Origin: Stutzerimonas stutzeri
Lineage (GTDB): Bacteria; Pseudomonadota; Gammaproteobacteria; Pseudomonadales; Pseudomonadaceae
DNA: 64,000 nt
Assembly: GCF_024448955.1 (NCBI RefSeq)
Contig: NZ_JAMOIH010000008.1
Span: 62,001 to 126,000, forward strand
Direction: 5' to 3'
The position numbers and the translations under genes were made by a program. A model generated the notes under the pieces. That model worked only from the letters and a program-made list of their open reading frames with translations. It did not search any database and had not been told where the DNA came from. This document shows positions 18,263 to 28,857 of the stretch, in pieces (within the stretch, counting starts at the first letter, position 1; each line of letters opens with the position of its first letter).

Positions 18263-19450
18263 ATGGCTCATGCACCCCAAATCAAGATTCCCGCTACCTA
18301 TATGCGTGGCGGCACCAGCAAGGGCGTGTTCTTCCGCCTGCAGGACCTTCCCGAGCGCTGCCAGGTTCCAGGCGCAGCCCGAGACAAGCTGTTCATGCGC
18401 GTGATCGGCGGCCCAGACCCTTATGCCGCGCATATCGACGGCATGGGCGGCGCCACCTCCAGCACCAGCAAGTGCGTGATCCTCTCGAAGAGCAACCAGC
18501 CCGATCACGACGTGGATTACCTTTACGGCCAGGTTTCCATCGACAAGGCGTTCGTCGATTGGAGTGGTAACTGCGGCAATCTGTCTACTGGTGCCGGCGC
18601 CTTCGCCATTCATGCCGGACTGATCGATCCGACGCGCATTCCCGAGAACGGCACCTGCGTGGTTCGCATCTTCCAGGCCAATATCCAGAAGACCATCGTC
18701 GCCCATGTGCCGGTCAGCAATGGCCAGGTGCAGGAAACCGGCGATTTCGAGCTGGACGGGGTGACTTTCCCGGCGGCGGAAATCGTGCTCGAATTCCTCG
18801 ACCCGTCCGATGATAGCGATGAGGGCGGCTCGATGTTCCCCACCGGCAACCTGATCGACGATCTAGAGGTGCCAGGCATCGGCGCGTTGAAGGCGACCAT
18901 GATTAGCGCTGGCATCCCCACCGTGTTCGTCAATGCTAAGGACATTGGCTATCAGGGCACAGAGCTGCGCGAAGAGATCAACACCAATCCCGAAGCGCTG
19001 GCGCGTCTGGAGGCCATCCGTGTGGCAGGCGCTTTGCGTATGGGGCTGATCCAGACGGCTGAGCAAGCCTTGACCCGCCAGCACACGCCGAAGGTCGCCT
19101 TCGTCTCCAAGCCGAACACGTACGTGGCTTCCAGCGGCAAAACTATCGAGGCCGGCGAAGTGGATCTGCTGGTCCGTGCGTTGTCCATGGGCAAGCTGCA
19201 CCACGCGATGATGGGCACCTGCGCGGTCGCGATCGGCACGGCGGCAGCGGTACCAGGCACCTTGGTTAACATGGCGGCGGGGGGCGGTGAGCGCCAGGCG
19301 GTGCGCTTCGGCCATCCGTCCGGCACCCTGAAGGTCGGCGCTGAGGCGAAGCAGGTAGATGGTCAATGGACCGTGACCAAAGCAATCATGAGCCGCAGCG
19401 CTCGCATCCTGATGGAGGGTTGGGTACGCGTACCGGGCGACTGCTTCTGA
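18263..19450 (+). CDS. prpF: AcnD-accessory isomerase PrpF
   Basis: This is a 395-residue protein of the diaminopimelate epimerase-like PrpF family. It isomerises the trans-aconitate product of AcnD to the cis form used by the next hydratase. Family features include the N-terminal PATYMRGGTSKGVFF, the GNLSTGAGAF segment with the catalytic-loop serine/glycine residues, and a C-terminal region GERQAVRFGHPSGTL. Length is normal. It ends the visible prp operon; a GC-rich hairpin follows at 19486-19518. Confidence 0.94.
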   Translation: MAHAPQIKIPATYMRGGTSKGVFFRLQDLPERCQVPGAARDKLFMRVIGGPDPYAAHIDGMGGATSSTSKCVILSKSNQPDHDVDYLYGQVSIDKAFVDWSGNCGNLSTGAGAFAIHAGLIDPTRIPENGTCVVRIFQANIQKTIVAHVPVSNGQVQETGDFELDGVTFPAAEIVLEFLDPSDDSDEGGSMFPTGNLIDDLEVPGIGALKATMISAGIPTVFVNAKDIGYQGTELREEINTNPEALARLEAIRVAGALRMGLIQTAEQALTRQHTPKVAFVSKPNTYVASSGKTIEAGEVDLLVRALSMGKLHHAMMGTCAVAIGTAAAVPGTLVNMAAGGGERQAVRFGHPSGTLKVGAEAKQVDGQWTVTKAIMSRSARILMEGWVRVPGDCF

Positions 19451-19485
19451 GCCGAGCCACTTTGGCGAGAAAGCCGAAAGTACAT

Positions 19486-19518
19486 CGCCGAGGCAGGCTG
19501 TCCGTGCGAGCCTCGGCG
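19486..19518 (+). terminator. Possible hairpin end of prp operon
   Basis: CGCCGAGGC and GCCTCGGCG form a perfect 9-bp stem around a 15-base loop, 36 bases after prpF. There is no following T run, so it may only slow transcription or protect the 3' end. Confidence 0.4.
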
Positions 19519-19640
19519 GGATGAAAGAGAGGGGCTAGCTTCGCGTTCTCCACCAATCCTGTTTTCTGCTTCCAGAAGTCGCTCAAAAAACCGCTATCGG
19601 TTGCACCTATCGGGCTTTTTGTTGTCTAGCGAAGCGGTGC

Positions 19641-20459
19641 TTATTTCAGTCTGCGCTCGACGCCTTTTTCCACGAGGATCTTGGCGGAAATTTCTTCGAC
19701 GGAGAAATGCGTGGAATTGATGTAATTGATGTTCTCGCGGCGGAACAGGTTTTCCACCTCGCGTACTTCGAATTCGCACTGAGCGAAACTCGCGTAGCGG
19801 CTATTGGGTTTGCGCTCGTTGCGAATAGCGGTGAGGCGGTCCGGGTCGATGGTCAGGCCGAAAAGCTTGTCCCGGTGAGTTTTCAAAGCGGTCGGTAGTT
19901 GCAGGCGCTCCATGTCGTCTTCGGTCAGCGGATAGTTGGCTGCCCGGATGCCGTACTGCATTGCCATATACAGGCAGGTGGGCGTTTTGCCGCACCTGGA
20001 GACACCGACCAGAATCAGGTCCGCTTTGTCGTAGTAATGGGTGCGGGCGCCGTCATCGTTATCGAGAGCGAAATTGACCGCGTCGATTCGCTCCATGTAG
20101 TTGGCGTTATGGCTGATCGAATGGGATTTGCCGACCGAATAGGAGGAACGTGACATCAGTTCATGTTCCAGCGGAGCAAGGAAAGACGAAAAGATGTCGA
20201 TCATGAAGCCATTGGACTCGGCCAGGATGTCGCGAATCTCCTGGTTCACCAGCGTATCGAATATGATCGGGCGCGCGCCGTCGCTTTCCGCCGCTTTATT
20301 GATTTGCTGTACCATCAGCCGCGCTTTGTCGGCGGTATCTATGTATGGCCGAGTCAGCTTGGTGAAGCTGATGTTTTCGAACTGTGCCAACAGGCTCTGG
20401 CCAAGTGTCTCGGCCGTGATGCCGGTACCGTCGGATATGAAAAATGCAGTTCGTTTCAT
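19641..20459 (-). CDS. ppsR: PEP synthase regulatory kinase/phosphorylase PpsR
   Basis: This 272-residue DUF299-family protein is a bifunctional ADP-dependent kinase and Pi-dependent pyrophosphorylase that inactivates and reactivates PEP synthase at a threonine next to its catalytic histidine. The P-loop-like [18 protein letters not shown] lies at residues about 147-164, and the N-terminus [15 protein letters not shown] is typical. It is divergent from its target gene ppsA across a 155-base spacer, the usual Pseudomonas arrangement. Confidence 0.95.
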   Translation of the reverse strand: MKRTAFFISDGTGITAETLGQSLLAQFENISFTKLTRPYIDTADKARLMVQQINKAAESDGARPIIFDTLVNQEIRDILAESNGFMIDIFSSFLAPLEHELMSRSSYSVGKSHSISHNANYMERIDAVNFALDNDDGARTHYYDKADLILVGVSRCGKTPTCLYMAMQYGIRAANYPLTEDDMERLQLPTALKTHRDKLFGLTIDPDRLTAIRNERKPNSRYASFAQCEFEVREVENLFRRENINYINSTHFSVEEISAKILVEKGVERRLK

Positions 20460-20614
20460 TGCACCTGGGGCCTTAAGTCAAGAACGGTTCTCAGCTATAG
20501 TAGCCCCCTTCGCCGAGCCACAAGTGGCGGGCATTGTCACCCATTTTGCAGGGGCAGGCCACCGGATCGCGGATGGAGCCGACCGAGTTTCCAACACAAT
20601 GTGGAGAGAGCACC

Positions 20615-22987
20615 TTGGTAGAGTACGTAGTTTCCCTCGATAAGCTCGGCAATCATGACGTTGAGCGTGTAGGGGGCAAGAACGCCTCCCTGGGCGAGAT
20701 GATCAGCAACCTTGCTGGCGCGGGCGTTTCGGTACCTGGTGGTTTCGCCACTACGGCACAGGCCTATCGTGACTTCATGGAACTCAGCGGCCTGAACGAG
20801 CAGATCCATGCGCTGCTCGATGCGCTGGACGTAGACGACGTGAATGCATTGGCCAAGGCCGGTGCGCAAATTCGCGGCTGGGTCATGGAGGCTGAATTCC
20901 CTCAGCAGCTGGATGCCGATATCCGCGCAGCCTTCGCCGAGATGTCCGCCGGTAACGACAACCTGGCGGTTGCGGTGCGCTCTTCGGCAACTGCAGAAGA
21001 CTTGCCCGATGCATCTTTCGCCGGTCAGCAGGAAACCTTCCTCAATATTCGTGGCGTGGATAACGTGATCCGCGCTGCCAAGGAAGTGTTCGCCTCCCTG
21101 TTCAACGACCGTGCCATTGCCTATCGCGTGCACCAGGGCTTTGATCACAAGCTGGTCGCCCTGTCCGCCGGCGTGCAGCGCATGGTGCGCTCCGAAACCG
21201 GCACTGCTGGCGTGATGTTCACGCTGGACACGGAGTCCGGCTTCCGCGATGTGGTCTTCATCACTGGCGCCTATGGCCTGGGCGAGACCGTCGTGCAGGG
21301 CGCGGTCAACCCCGACGAGTTCTACGTACACAAGCACACCCTTGAAGCGGGCCGCCCCGCAATCTTGCGCCGCAACCTGGGCAGCAAGGCGATCAAGATG
21401 ATCTACGGCGAAGAAGCCAGCGCCGGCAAATCGGTTAAGACGGTCGATGTCGATCAGGCCGAACGCATGCGTTTCTGCCTCACCGATGAAGAAGTCAGCA
21501 ATCTGGCCCGGCAGGCGATGATCATCGAGAAACACTACGGCCGCCCGATGGATATCGAGTGGGCCAAAGACGGCGATGATGGTCAGCTGTACATCGTCCA
21601 GGCGCGCCCTGAAACCGTTAAAAGCCGCACCAGCGCCAACGTCATGGAGCGTTACCTGCTCAAGGAGAAAGGCACTGTACTGGTCGAAGGTCGCGCCATC
21701 GGCCAGCGTATTGGCGCAGGCCCGGTGAAGATCATTCGCGACGTCTCGGAAATGGACAAGGTCCAGCCGGGCGACGTGCTGGTGTCGGATATGACCGATC
21801 CGGACTGGGAACCAGTAATGAAGCGCGCCAGCGCCATTGTCACCAACCGCGGCGGCCGCACCTGCCACGCGGCGATCATTGCGCGTGAGCTGGGCATCCC
21901 GGCCGTTGTGGGTTGTGGTAACGCTACTGAGTTGTTGAAGGATGGTCAGCGCGTCACCGTCACTTGCGCCGAAGGCGACACTGGTCTGATCTTCGAGGGC
22001 GAGCTGGGCTTCGATATCCGTCAGAACTCCATCGACGCCATGCCTGAACTGCCGTTCAAGATTATGATGAACGTCGGCAACCCGGACCGTGCATTTGACT
22101 TCGCCCAGCTGCCGAACGAGGGCGTGGGCCTGGCTCGCCTGGAATTCATAATCAACCGCATGATCGGTGTGCACCCCAAAGCGCTGCTGAATTTCGACGG
22201 CCTGCCGGCGGATGTGAAGAGTAGCGTCGAGAAGCGCATCGCCGGTTATGGCGATCCGGTCGATTTCTATGTGGAGAAGTTGGTCGAAGGCGTGAGTACG
22301 CTGGCCGCTGCGTTCTGGCCGAAGAAAGTCATCGTGCGGCTGTCGGACTTCAAGTCCAACGAATACGCCAACCTGATCGGCGGTAAGCTTTACGAGCCGG
22401 AAGAAGAGAACCCGATGCTCGGCTTCCGTGGCGCGTCGCGCTACATCAGCGAATCCTTCCGCGACTGCTTCGAGCTCGAATGCCGGGCGATGAAGAAGGT
22501 CCGCGACGTCATGGGGCTGACCAATGTCGAGCTGATGGTGCCTTTCGTGCGCACGCTTGGCGAGGCCTCGCAGGTCATCGACATTCTCGGCCAGTTCGGC
22601 CTCAAGCGCGGTGAGAATGGCCTGCGCATCATCATGATGTGCGAACTGCCTTCCAACGCGCTGTTGGCCGACGAGTTCCTGGAGTTCTTCGATGGTTTCT
22701 CCATCGGCTCCAATGACATGACCCAGCTCGCGCTCGGTCTTGATCGTGACTCCGGCATCATCGCTCATCTGTTCGACGAGCGTAATCCTGCCGTGAAGAA
22801 GTTGCTGGCCAGCGCCATTCAGGCGTGCAACAAGGCGGGCAAATACATCGGAATCTGCGGGCAGGGCCCATCGGATCATCCAGATCTGGCCAAGTGGCTG
22901 ATGGAACAGGGCATCGAAAGCGTATCCCTGAATCCGGACTCCGTGCTGGACACCTGGTTCTTCCTGGCCGATGCCGAAATCGACTGA
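20615..22987 (+). CDS. ppsA: Phosphoenolpyruvate synthase PpsA
   Basis: This 790-residue cytoplasmic enzyme makes PEP from pyruvate and ATP for gluconeogenesis. Visible are the N-terminal ATP-grasp domain ([11 protein letters not shown]...[18 protein letters not shown]), the swivelling phosphohistidine domain with [17 protein letters not shown] (catalytic His near residue 420), and the C-terminal PEP/pyruvate domain ([17 protein letters not shown]). I chose the TTG at 20615, which gives (M)[11 protein letters not shown] as in other Pseudomonas and is preceded by GGAGAGAG; an upstream frame start would add 27 unrelated residues. PpsR, encoded divergently, should control it. Confidence 0.95.
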   Translation: MVEYVVSLDKLGNHDVERVGGKNASLGEMISNLAGAGVSVPGGFATTAQAYRDFMELSGLNEQIHALLDALDVDDVNALAKAGAQIRGWVMEAEFPQQLDADIRAAFAEMSAGNDNLAVAVRSSATAEDLPDASFAGQQETFLNIRGVDNVIRAAKEVFASLFNDRAIAYRVHQGFDHKLVALSAGVQRMVRSETGTAGVMFTLDTESGFRDVVFITGAYGLGETVVQGAVNPDEFYVHKHTLEAGRPAILRRNLGSKAIKMIYGEEASAGKSVKTVDVDQAERMRFCLTDEEVSNLARQAMIIEKHYGRPMDIEWAKDGDDGQLYIVQARPETVKSRTSANVMERYLLKEKGTVLVEGRAIGQRIGAGPVKIIRDVSEMDKVQPGDVLVSDMTDPDWEPVMKRASAIVTNRGGRTCHAAIIARELGIPAVVGCGNATELLKDGQRVTVTCAEGDTGLIFEGELGFDIRQNSIDAMPELPFKIMMNVGNPDRAFDFAQLPNEGVGLARLEFIINRMIGVHPKALLNFDGLPADVKSSVEKRIAGYGDPVDFYVEKLVEGVSTLAAAFWPKKVIVRLSDFKSNEYANLIGGKLYEPEEENPMLGFRGASRYISESFRDCFELECRAMKKVRDVMGLTNVELMVPFVRTLGEASQVIDILGQFGLKRGENGLRIIMMCELPSNALLADEFLEFFDGFSIGSNDMTQLALGLDRDSGIIAHLFDERNPAVKKLLASAIQACNKAGKYIGICGQGPSDHPDLAKWLMEQGIESVSLNPDSVLDTWFFLADAEID

Positions 22988-23001
22988 TAGGGGCTGGAAC
23001 G

Positions 23002-23026
23002 AAAGGGCGGATATTCCGCCCTTTTC
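23002..23026 (+). terminator. Rho-independent terminator after ppsA
   Basis: A 10-bp stem, AAAGGGCGGA with TCCGCCCTTT around a 3-base loop, starts 15 bases after the ppsA stop. It runs into TTTTC, a classic intrinsic terminator. Confidence 0.85.
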
Positions 23027-23148
23027 TATGCGCAATACTTATTTTGGCGGCTTGTTGAATCGCGGTTTTGCTTGGTCCGCTTCGCTAGTTCACGAGGGAG
23101 TGGAACGCCGACTAAACCAAGATGGTTTCAAAGGTGAAGGAGATTCCC

Positions 23149-23637
23149 ATGCAATATGTCACGCCTGATCTATGCGATGCCTACCCTGACTTGATTCAGG
23201 TGGTAGAGCCGATCTTCAGCAACTTCGGTGGTCGCGACTCCTTTGGCGGCGAGATCGTCACGGTCAAGTGCTTCGAGGACAACTCGTTGGTCAAGGAACA
23301 GGTTGAGCTCGACGGTACCGGCAAAGTGATGGTGGTCGATGGTGGTGGCTCGCTGCGTTGCGCCTTGCTGGGTGACATGCTCGCTGAGAAGGCGTCGCGT
23401 AATGGCTGGCAGGGCTTGATCGTCTACGGTTGCATTCGCGACGTGGATATCGTCGCGCAAACTGATCTCGGTGTGCAGGCCCTGGCCAGTCACCCGTTGA
23501 AGAGTAATAAGCGTGGCGTCGGCGAATTGAACATCCCAGTGACCTTCTGCGGCGTGACCTTTCGTCCTGGTGAATACCTCTATGCGGACAACAACGGCAT
23601 TGTGGTCTCGCCTGAAGCGCTGAAGATGCCCGGCTGA
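23149..23637 (+). CDS. rraA: RraA-like ribonuclease E inhibitor / HMG aldolase-family protein
   Basis: This 162-residue protein of the RraA fold forms trimers and in E. coli binds RNase E to dampen RNA decay. The motif [19 protein letters not shown] (residues about 62-80) and the [16 protein letters not shown] segment are typical. Related proteins act as 4-hydroxy-4-methyl-2-oxoglutarate aldolases, so an enzymatic role cannot be excluded from sequence. The ATG at 23149 has GAAGGAGA upstream; the earlier in-frame ATG at 23122 lacks a good site. Confidence 0.9.
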   Translation: MQYVTPDLCDAYPDLIQVVEPIFSNFGGRDSFGGEIVTVKCFEDNSLVKEQVELDGTGKVMVVDGGGSLRCALLGDMLAEKASRNGWQGLIVYGCIRDVDIVAQTDLGVQALASHPLKSNKRGVGELNIPVTFCGVTFRPGEYLYADNNGIVVSPEALKMPG

Positions 23638-24187
23638 GCTGAGCGTCTGGTCGTAATGTTCGGACAGGTCTTGAGAACCCACCGTCCCGGTCTTGAGGAT
23701 CGTGGGCGGTGAAACCAGCCATCCGATTCTTGTCAGCAAACCGCTAGCCGTAGCGAATCCCCTCTCGCTGACAAGGTTTCGTCGAGCCGGAAACAGGCTG
23801 TTCCGGTTCTCACCTGCGCTAGTCAGGCTTAGCAGCCAGCCTTCGCCGCAGGACCTGCAGACCTGCCAGCATCGCCGTCATATCGTCTCTCTAAGTGCAG
23901 AGAACCATTCCAACGGGTCGGCGACCAAGATGCTTGCGACCTTCAGAGACGCCACTTTAGCTGTCAAGTAATTCGACGCTAGTCCTTGGCACACCTATTC
24001 AGGCACGTCGCTACCCGCACGGGTCTGTCCCAAAACGAAGCTATGAGTATTTGGGTCAGACGACGCTGCTCTAGCATGGGCACCTGAGCTAGCGGCGTAG
24101 CGCGGATTCAACTAACCGGAAAAAGCTTTGACCAGGAAGCCGGACTGGTATCGAAGTCGGGCAGGACAGTTGCCGTTTGGAAGGCAT
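23638..24187. other. 550-bp gene-poor region between rraA and acnB
   Basis: No reading frame here looks like a protein gene. The clearest structure is an imperfect inverted repeat, GTCTGTCCCAAA at 24023-24034 with TTTGGGTCAGAC at 24050-24061. In P. aeruginosa several genes, including nitrate-assimilation genes, lie between rraA and acnB, so this may be the scar of a deletion; that is inference. Confidence 0.5.
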
Positions 24188-24221
24188 AAAAAAATCCGAT
24201 GCCAAACGCTTGGCATCGGAT
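24188..24221 (-). terminator. Rho-independent terminator of acnB
   Basis: On the minus strand a perfect 12-bp stem, ATCCGATGCCAA with TTGGCATCGGAT around a 4-base loop, is followed by a run of seven T. It lies about 80 bases after the acnB stop. Confidence 0.9.
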
Positions 24222-24302
24222 CTTCCGAAGAGCCCGGCTAGGCTAATGCGTGAGTGAAACAAGCATTTGGCCGAGGCGGGCTTTTCTTGGTTACCTACAG
24301 CG

Positions 24303-26912
24303 TTAGACGGCGACTACGTCAATCTTCGCCTTGGCCGCAGACTCGCGGAACTCAGCGATCTGATCGAAGCTCAGGTAGCGATAGACGTCCGCTGCCATGG
24401 TGTCGATCTGCGCCGCGTAGACCATATATTCCTCGACAGACGGCAGGCGACCGAGAATCGAGGCGACCGCTGCCAGTTCGGCAGAGGCCAGGTACACATT
24501 GGTCGCATCGCCCAGGCGGTTGGGGAAGTTACGAGTCGAGGTGGATACCACCGTCGAGCCGGTTTCTACCCGTGCCTGGTTGCCCATGCACAGTGAGCAG
24601 CCCGGCATTTCCAGACGCGCACCGGCGCGGCCGTAGATGCCGTAATAGCCTTCCTCGGTCAGCTGATGCTGGTCCATCTTGGTCGGCGGCGACAGCCACA
24701 GACGAGTCGGCAGCGAGCCCTCGACCTTGTCCAGCAGCTTGCCGGCAGCGCGGAAGTGGCCGATGTTGGTCATGCACGAACCGATGAACACTTCATCGAT
24801 CTTCTCGCCCTGTACGCTGGAAAGCAGGCGGGCATCGTCCGGGTCGTTCGGAGCGCAGAGAACCGGCTCGGTGACTTCGGACAGATCGATTTCGATAACT
24901 TCAGCGTATTCAGCGTCAGCATCGGCAGCCAGCAATTGCGGCTTGGCCAGCCAGGCTTCCATGGCTTGTGCGCGGCGCTCCAGGGTACGCGCATCACCGT
25001 AGCCCTCGCTGATCATCCAGCGCAGCAGGGTAATGTTGGACTGCAGGTACTCAGCGATCGCGGCTTCCGGCAGCTTGATGGTGCAACCAGCGGCGGAGCG
25101 TTCGGCGGAGGCGTCGGACAGCTCGAACGCTTGCTCGACGGTCAGATCGTTCAGGCCTTCGATTTCGAGGATGCGGCCAGAGAAGATGTTCTTCTTGCCC
25201 TTCTTCTCGACGGTCAGCAGGCCTTTCTGAATCGCGTAGTAGGGGATGGCGTGAACCAGATCGCGCAGGGTGATGCCAGGCTGCATCTTGCCCTTGAAGC
25301 GAACCAGGACCGATTCCGGCATATCCAGCGGCATGACGCCGGTGGCAGCGGCGAACGCGACCAGGCCGGAGCCGGCCGGGAAGGAAATGCCCATCGGGAA
25401 GCGGGTGTGCGAGTCACCACCGGTACCTACGGTATCCGGCAGCAGCATACGGTTCAGCCAGCTGTGGATGATGCCGTCACCCGGACGCAGGGAAACACCG
25501 CCGCGGGTCATGATGAAGTCCGGCAGGGTGTGGTGAGTGGTGACGTCAATCGGCTTTGGATAGGCCGCGGTGTGGCAGAAGGACTGCATGACCAAATCAG
25601 CGGAGAAGCCCAGGCAAGCCAGGTCTTTCAGCTCGTCACGCGTCATCGGGCCAGTGGTGTCCTGGGAGCCGACTGTAGTCATCTTCGGTTCGCAGTAGGT
25701 GCCCGGACGGACGCCTTTGCCTTCCGGCAGACCGCAGGCGCGACCGACCATCTTCTGTGCCAGCGTAAAGCCCTTGCTGCTCTCGGCAGGGGCTTCAGGC
25801 TTCTTGAACAGATCGGTCGGACCCATGCCCAATTCGGCACGCGCCTTTTCGGTCAGGCCGCGACCGATGATCAGCGGAATACGACCGCCAGCGCGAACTT
25901 CGTCGAGCAGAACGTCGGTCTTCAATTCGAAGGTGGTGACCAGCTCATCGCTATCGTGGCGGCGAACTTCACCTTTGTACGGATAGACGTCGATCACGTC
26001 GCCCATGGCCAGGTCGGAGCAATCGAACTCGATCGGCAGGGCGCCGGCGTCTTCCATCGTGTTGTAGAAGATAGGCGCGATCTTGGTGCCGAAACAGAAG
26101 CCACCGGCACGCTTGTTCGGTACGTTCGGAATGTCGTCGCCGAAGAACCATAGCACCGAATTGGTGGCCGATTTGCGCGAGGAGCCGGTGCCCACTACGT
26201 CGCCGACATAGGCGACCGGGAAGCCTTTGGTCTTCAGCTCTTCCATCTGCTTGAGCGGGCCAACCGAACCAGGAACGTCGGGGTTGATTCCGTCGCGAGC
26301 CATTTTCAGCATGGCCAGCGCGTGCAGTGGAATGTCAGGGCGCGACCAGGCGTCAGGTGCCGGCGACAGGTCGTCAGTGTTGGTTTCGCCAGTGACCTTG
26401 AATACGGTCAGGGTAACTTTTTCGGCAACCGGAGCGCGATTCTTGAACCACTCGCCCTCGGCCCAGGACTGCATTACGGCCTTGGCGTTGGCATTGCCAG
26501 CCTTGGCTTTCTCGGCGACGTCGTGGAAGGCATCGAACATCAGCAGGGTGTGCTTCAGTTGCGCTGCGGTGGTGTCGGAGAGTTCGGCGTCATCGAGCAG
26601 GTCGACCAGCGTGACGATGTTATAACCGCCTTGCATGGTGCCCAGCAGTTCGACAGCGTGCTGTTTGCTGATCAGAGGGGAAGTGGTTTCGCCCTTGGCG
26701 ATGGCCGCGAGGAAGCCGGCCTTGACGTACGCTGCTTCGTCCACGCCCGCGGGGACGCGGTTGGTGATCAGATCGAGGAGGAATTGTTCTTCGCCGGCTG
26801 GCGGGTTTTTCAGAAGTTCGACCAGGCCTGCGGTCTGCTCGGCGTTCAGCGGCTGGGGCACGACGCCCTGGGCGGCACGCTCTTCTACGTGTTTGCGATA
26901 GGCTTCAAGCAC
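24303..26912 (-). CDS. acnB: Bifunctional aconitate hydratase 2 / 2-methylisocitrate dehydratase AcnB
   Basis: This 869-residue 4Fe-4S TCA-cycle enzyme interconverts citrate and isocitrate, and AcnB can also hydrate 2-methyl-cis-aconitate in the methylcitrate cycle. It has the AcnB-specific N-terminal HEAT-like domain ([20 protein letters not shown]) before the swivel domain. Cluster cysteines appear in [16 protein letters not shown] and [12 protein letters not shown], and [16 protein letters not shown] is typical. The start is GTG at 26912. It is transcribed alone, with a strong terminator downstream. It can complete the hydration step after AcnD-PrpF. Confidence 0.97.
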   Translation of the reverse strand: MLEAYRKHVEERAAQGVVPQPLNAEQTAGLVELLKNPPAGEEQFLLDLITNRVPAGVDEAAYVKAGFLAAIAKGETTSPLISKQHAVELLGTMQGGYNIVTLVDLLDDAELSDTTAAQLKHTLLMFDAFHDVAEKAKAGNANAKAVMQSWAEGEWFKNRAPVAEKVTLTVFKVTGETNTDDLSPAPDAWSRPDIPLHALAMLKMARDGINPDVPGSVGPLKQMEELKTKGFPVAYVGDVVGTGSSRKSATNSVLWFFGDDIPNVPNKRAGGFCFGTKIAPIFYNTMEDAGALPIEFDCSDLAMGDVIDVYPYKGEVRRHDSDELVTTFELKTDVLLDEVRAGGRIPLIIGRGLTEKARAELGMGPTDLFKKPEAPAESSKGFTLAQKMVGRACGLPEGKGVRPGTYCEPKMTTVGSQDTTGPMTRDELKDLACLGFSADLVMQSFCHTAAYPKPIDVTTHHTLPDFIMTRGGVSLRPGDGIIHSWLNRMLLPDTVGTGGDSHTRFPMGISFPAGSGLVAFAAATGVMPLDMPESVLVRFKGKMQPGITLRDLVHAIPYYAIQKGLLTVEKKGKKNIFSGRILEIEGLNDLTVEQAFELSDASAERSAAGCTIKLPEAAIAEYLQSNITLLRWMISEGYGDARTLERRAQAMEAWLAKPQLLAADADAEYAEVIEIDLSEVTEPVLCAPNDPDDARLLSSVQGEKIDEVFIGSCMTNIGHFRAAGKLLDKVEGSLPTRLWLSPPTKMDQHQLTEEGYYGIYGRAGARLEMPGCSLCMGNQARVETGSTVVSTSTRNFPNRLGDATNVYLASAELAAVASILGRLPSVEEYMVYAAQIDTMAADVYRYLSFDQIAEFRESAAKAKIDVVAV

Positions 26913-26963
26913 AGTTATATACCCTCATCATTGGTCCCTTGGGTGTCTCGGGACGCGCATCCG

Positions 26964-27078
26964 GAAGCTGTTTTCAAAGTTTTACGCCGGCGGCGTGACG
27001 GGTGCGCAGGAGAGAGGGATCTGCGCACCCGGCGAATGACCGGTTCAACTGTGCTCGTGACGCTTTGAAAACAGCTTC
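26964..27078. repeat. 115-bp nested inverted repeat (16-bp perfect outer arms) upstream of acnB
   Basis: GAAGCTGTTTTCAAAG at 26964-26979 is the exact reverse complement of CTTTGAAAACAGCTTC at 27063-27078. Inside is a second perfect dyad, GGGTGCGCAG at 27000-27009 with CTGCGCACCC at 27021-27030. The layout suits a miniature inverted-repeat element, or a structured 5' leader of acnB, whose GTG is 51 bases away. No clear target duplication is visible. Confidence 0.6.
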
Positions 27079-27315
27079 GTACGGATTGTGGCGCCGAAAA
27101 CGGCGGAGCGATTCTACTGGAAAGGGCCCGTAAAGTTAAGTGAAACGCCATGGCGCCCGAATATTGAGGGTTCTGTCGAGCGTTCGCGAAAGCCAGCTGG
27201 AACGCCGGGCGGCGCGGGGTGCACGGCCAGAAAAGAGGCGCTGCAGTGGATTCATTCGTGACCTGGCTTGGACAAAAGTCTAAGATGCGGCGCTGTTCAT
27301 CGACTCACCCTCGCT

Positions 27316-27783
27316 ATGTCCAATCAGCGCATTAAAACCCCTTGTGTGGGCCTCTGTTCCACTGTTTATGGTGATCTCGTCTGCCGTGGCTGCAAGCGCT
27401 TCCACCATGAGGTGGTGAGTTGGAATGCCTATGACGAGGAGAGCAAGCGCTCCGTCTGGCGGCGTTTGGAGCTGCTCCTGGCGCAAGTGATGGCCGCCAA
27501 GCTTGAAATCTTCGATGCCGATTTACTGCGCTGCCAGCTGGAAAGCCGGCAGATCCGCTTCGTCGCGGAGCAGTCACCGTATTGTTGGGCTTATCAGCTT
27601 ATTGCTCGGGGCGCACGGGTTATTCAGCAACTCGATGCTTATGGAGTCGTGTTGCTGCCGGAGTTTCGCGAGTGGTCTCTTCCCGAGCTGCGCGACGCCA
27701 TCGATCGGGAGTTTTTTCTGCTCTCCGAGGCGCATTACCAGCGCTATATCGCGCCTCGGTTCCTCAGCGATACCGCTGAGTGA
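27316..27783 (+). CDS. DUF1289-domain protein
   Basis: This 155-residue protein has an N-terminal DUF1289 motif, KTPCVGLCSTVYGDLVCRGCKRF, whose four conserved cysteines (about residues 9, 13, 22 and 25) could bind metal. The helical remainder is not recognised. The ATG at 27316 (MSNQRIKTPC) is preferred over an upstream in-frame start because it places the Cys motif at the N-terminus as in the family. It lies divergent from acnB, as its counterpart does in P. aeruginosa. The function of the family is unknown. Confidence 0.8.
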   Translation: MSNQRIKTPCVGLCSTVYGDLVCRGCKRFHHEVVSWNAYDEESKRSVWRRLELLLAQVMAAKLEIFDADLLRCQLESRQIRFVAEQSPYCWAYQLIARGARVIQQLDAYGVVLLPEFREWSLPELRDAIDREFFLLSEAHYQRYIAPRFLSDTAE

Positions 27784-27816
27784 GGCCTCCAACGGAAAAG
27801 CAGCCGAGAGTCTGAC

Positions 27817-28680
27817 TCAGCGACGGGCTACCAGGTCCTCGAGGTGGCCAATGATGTCTTCCGGTTTGAGAACCAGCACGTCGCTTTCCAGCGTATCGAG
27901 TACCACCTCGGCGGTATTGCCCATCAACGCGCCGGAAAAACCGGTGCGGGCAACCGTGCCGATGACCGTCACGACGGCCTGAAGTTGATGGCAGACGCGC
28001 GGGATCAGCGCATCCGCAGGGCCTTCCTCGATATGCAGCTGGCCATCGGGAATGTCGTAGTCGGCCTGGAACTGCTTGCAGGCGCTGCGATAGCGCGCCT
28101 GGATAGTTTCTTTCAGTTGAAAGGCCGGATCGGCTGCCGACAGCATCGGCGAAGGATGGGCGCTGATGACATGCAATTTGCCGTCGGCAAGCGCAGCGAT
28201 TTGATAGCCATGATTGATGATGCTCGAGTGAAGCGTACGGTGTTCGATGTCAGCGTTGCCGACGTCCACCGCGGCGAGAATATTGCCGCCCGTCCATGGC
28301 GCCTCGGTCTTGACCATCAGCACGGGACAGGGGCAATAGCGCAGCAGCTTCCAATCATCGGGCGTCAGCAAGGCGCGCTTCAGTGGGTTATCGGCAACGT
28401 GTTGCTTGATCACCAGGCCGCAGCCCTCGGCTTGTTGAACCGTGACGATCGTGTGGTGCAGGTTGTCATGCCAGGCTTGCTGGGTAGTGACGGTGTGCCC
28501 GTGCTCTTCCAGTTCAGCGCGGACCTTGGCGAGATAGGCGTTGTGATCCTGCCGGGTATCGCAGACGAGCAGATGCAGCTCCGATTGACTGACGCTGGAA
28601 ATGAGGCGCGCCCGCTTCAAAGCCAGGTTTTCAGGAAGTTTCGGGTCAATTATCACAAGAATACGGCGTATGGCTTGCAT
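27817..28680 (-). CDS. Tandem universal stress protein (UspE-like)
   Basis: This 287-residue protein has two Usp domains in tandem. The first begins RRILVIIDPKLPENLALKRA and the second runs from about residue 140 (ILAAVDVGN) to the C-terminal VVTVIGTVARTGFSGALMG. The final segment includes the G-x2-G-x9-G(S/T)-like ATP-binding pattern TVARTGFSGALMGNTAEVV. Such proteins are cytoplasmic and linked to survival under starvation or low oxygen. The ATG at 28680 has a family-like N-terminus. It is a single gene on the opposite strand to its neighbours. Confidence 0.88.
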   Translation of the reverse strand: MQAIRRILVIIDPKLPENLALKRARLISSVSQSELHLLVCDTRQDHNAYLAKVRAELEEHGHTVTTQQAWHDNLHHTIVTVQQAEGCGLVIKQHVADNPLKRALLTPDDWKLLRYCPCPVLMVKTEAPWTGGNILAAVDVGNADIEHRTLHSSIINHGYQIAALADGKLHVISAHPSPMLSAADPAFQLKETIQARYRSACKQFQADYDIPDGQLHIEEGPADALIPRVCHQLQAVVTVIGTVARTGFSGALMGNTAEVVLDTLESDVLVLKPEDIIGHLEDLVARR

Positions 28681-28857
28681 GATCGGCTCCGTTTCCAATA
28701 TCGGTTGAACTCACTATAGACAACGCAAGCGCGCCGGCTACTGATCCACATCAAGCGGCGCTGGCTGTCCGGCGTTGGCCTCGTATAATGCGCCGCTAGC
28801 GGCAGCGTTGACGTCGATCGCCGCATCCATCACTTTCGCGAATACCAAGACCTCACC

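Noticed and set aside
20537-23035. 832-codon open frame antisense to ppsA
   Set aside because: It mirrors ppsA over its whole length. High-GC codon bias leaves the antisense frame free of stops, and its composition is not protein-like.
24666-26153. 495-codon open frame antisense to acnB
   Set aside because: It lies wholly inside acnB, has no family features, and is explained by third-position GC bias.
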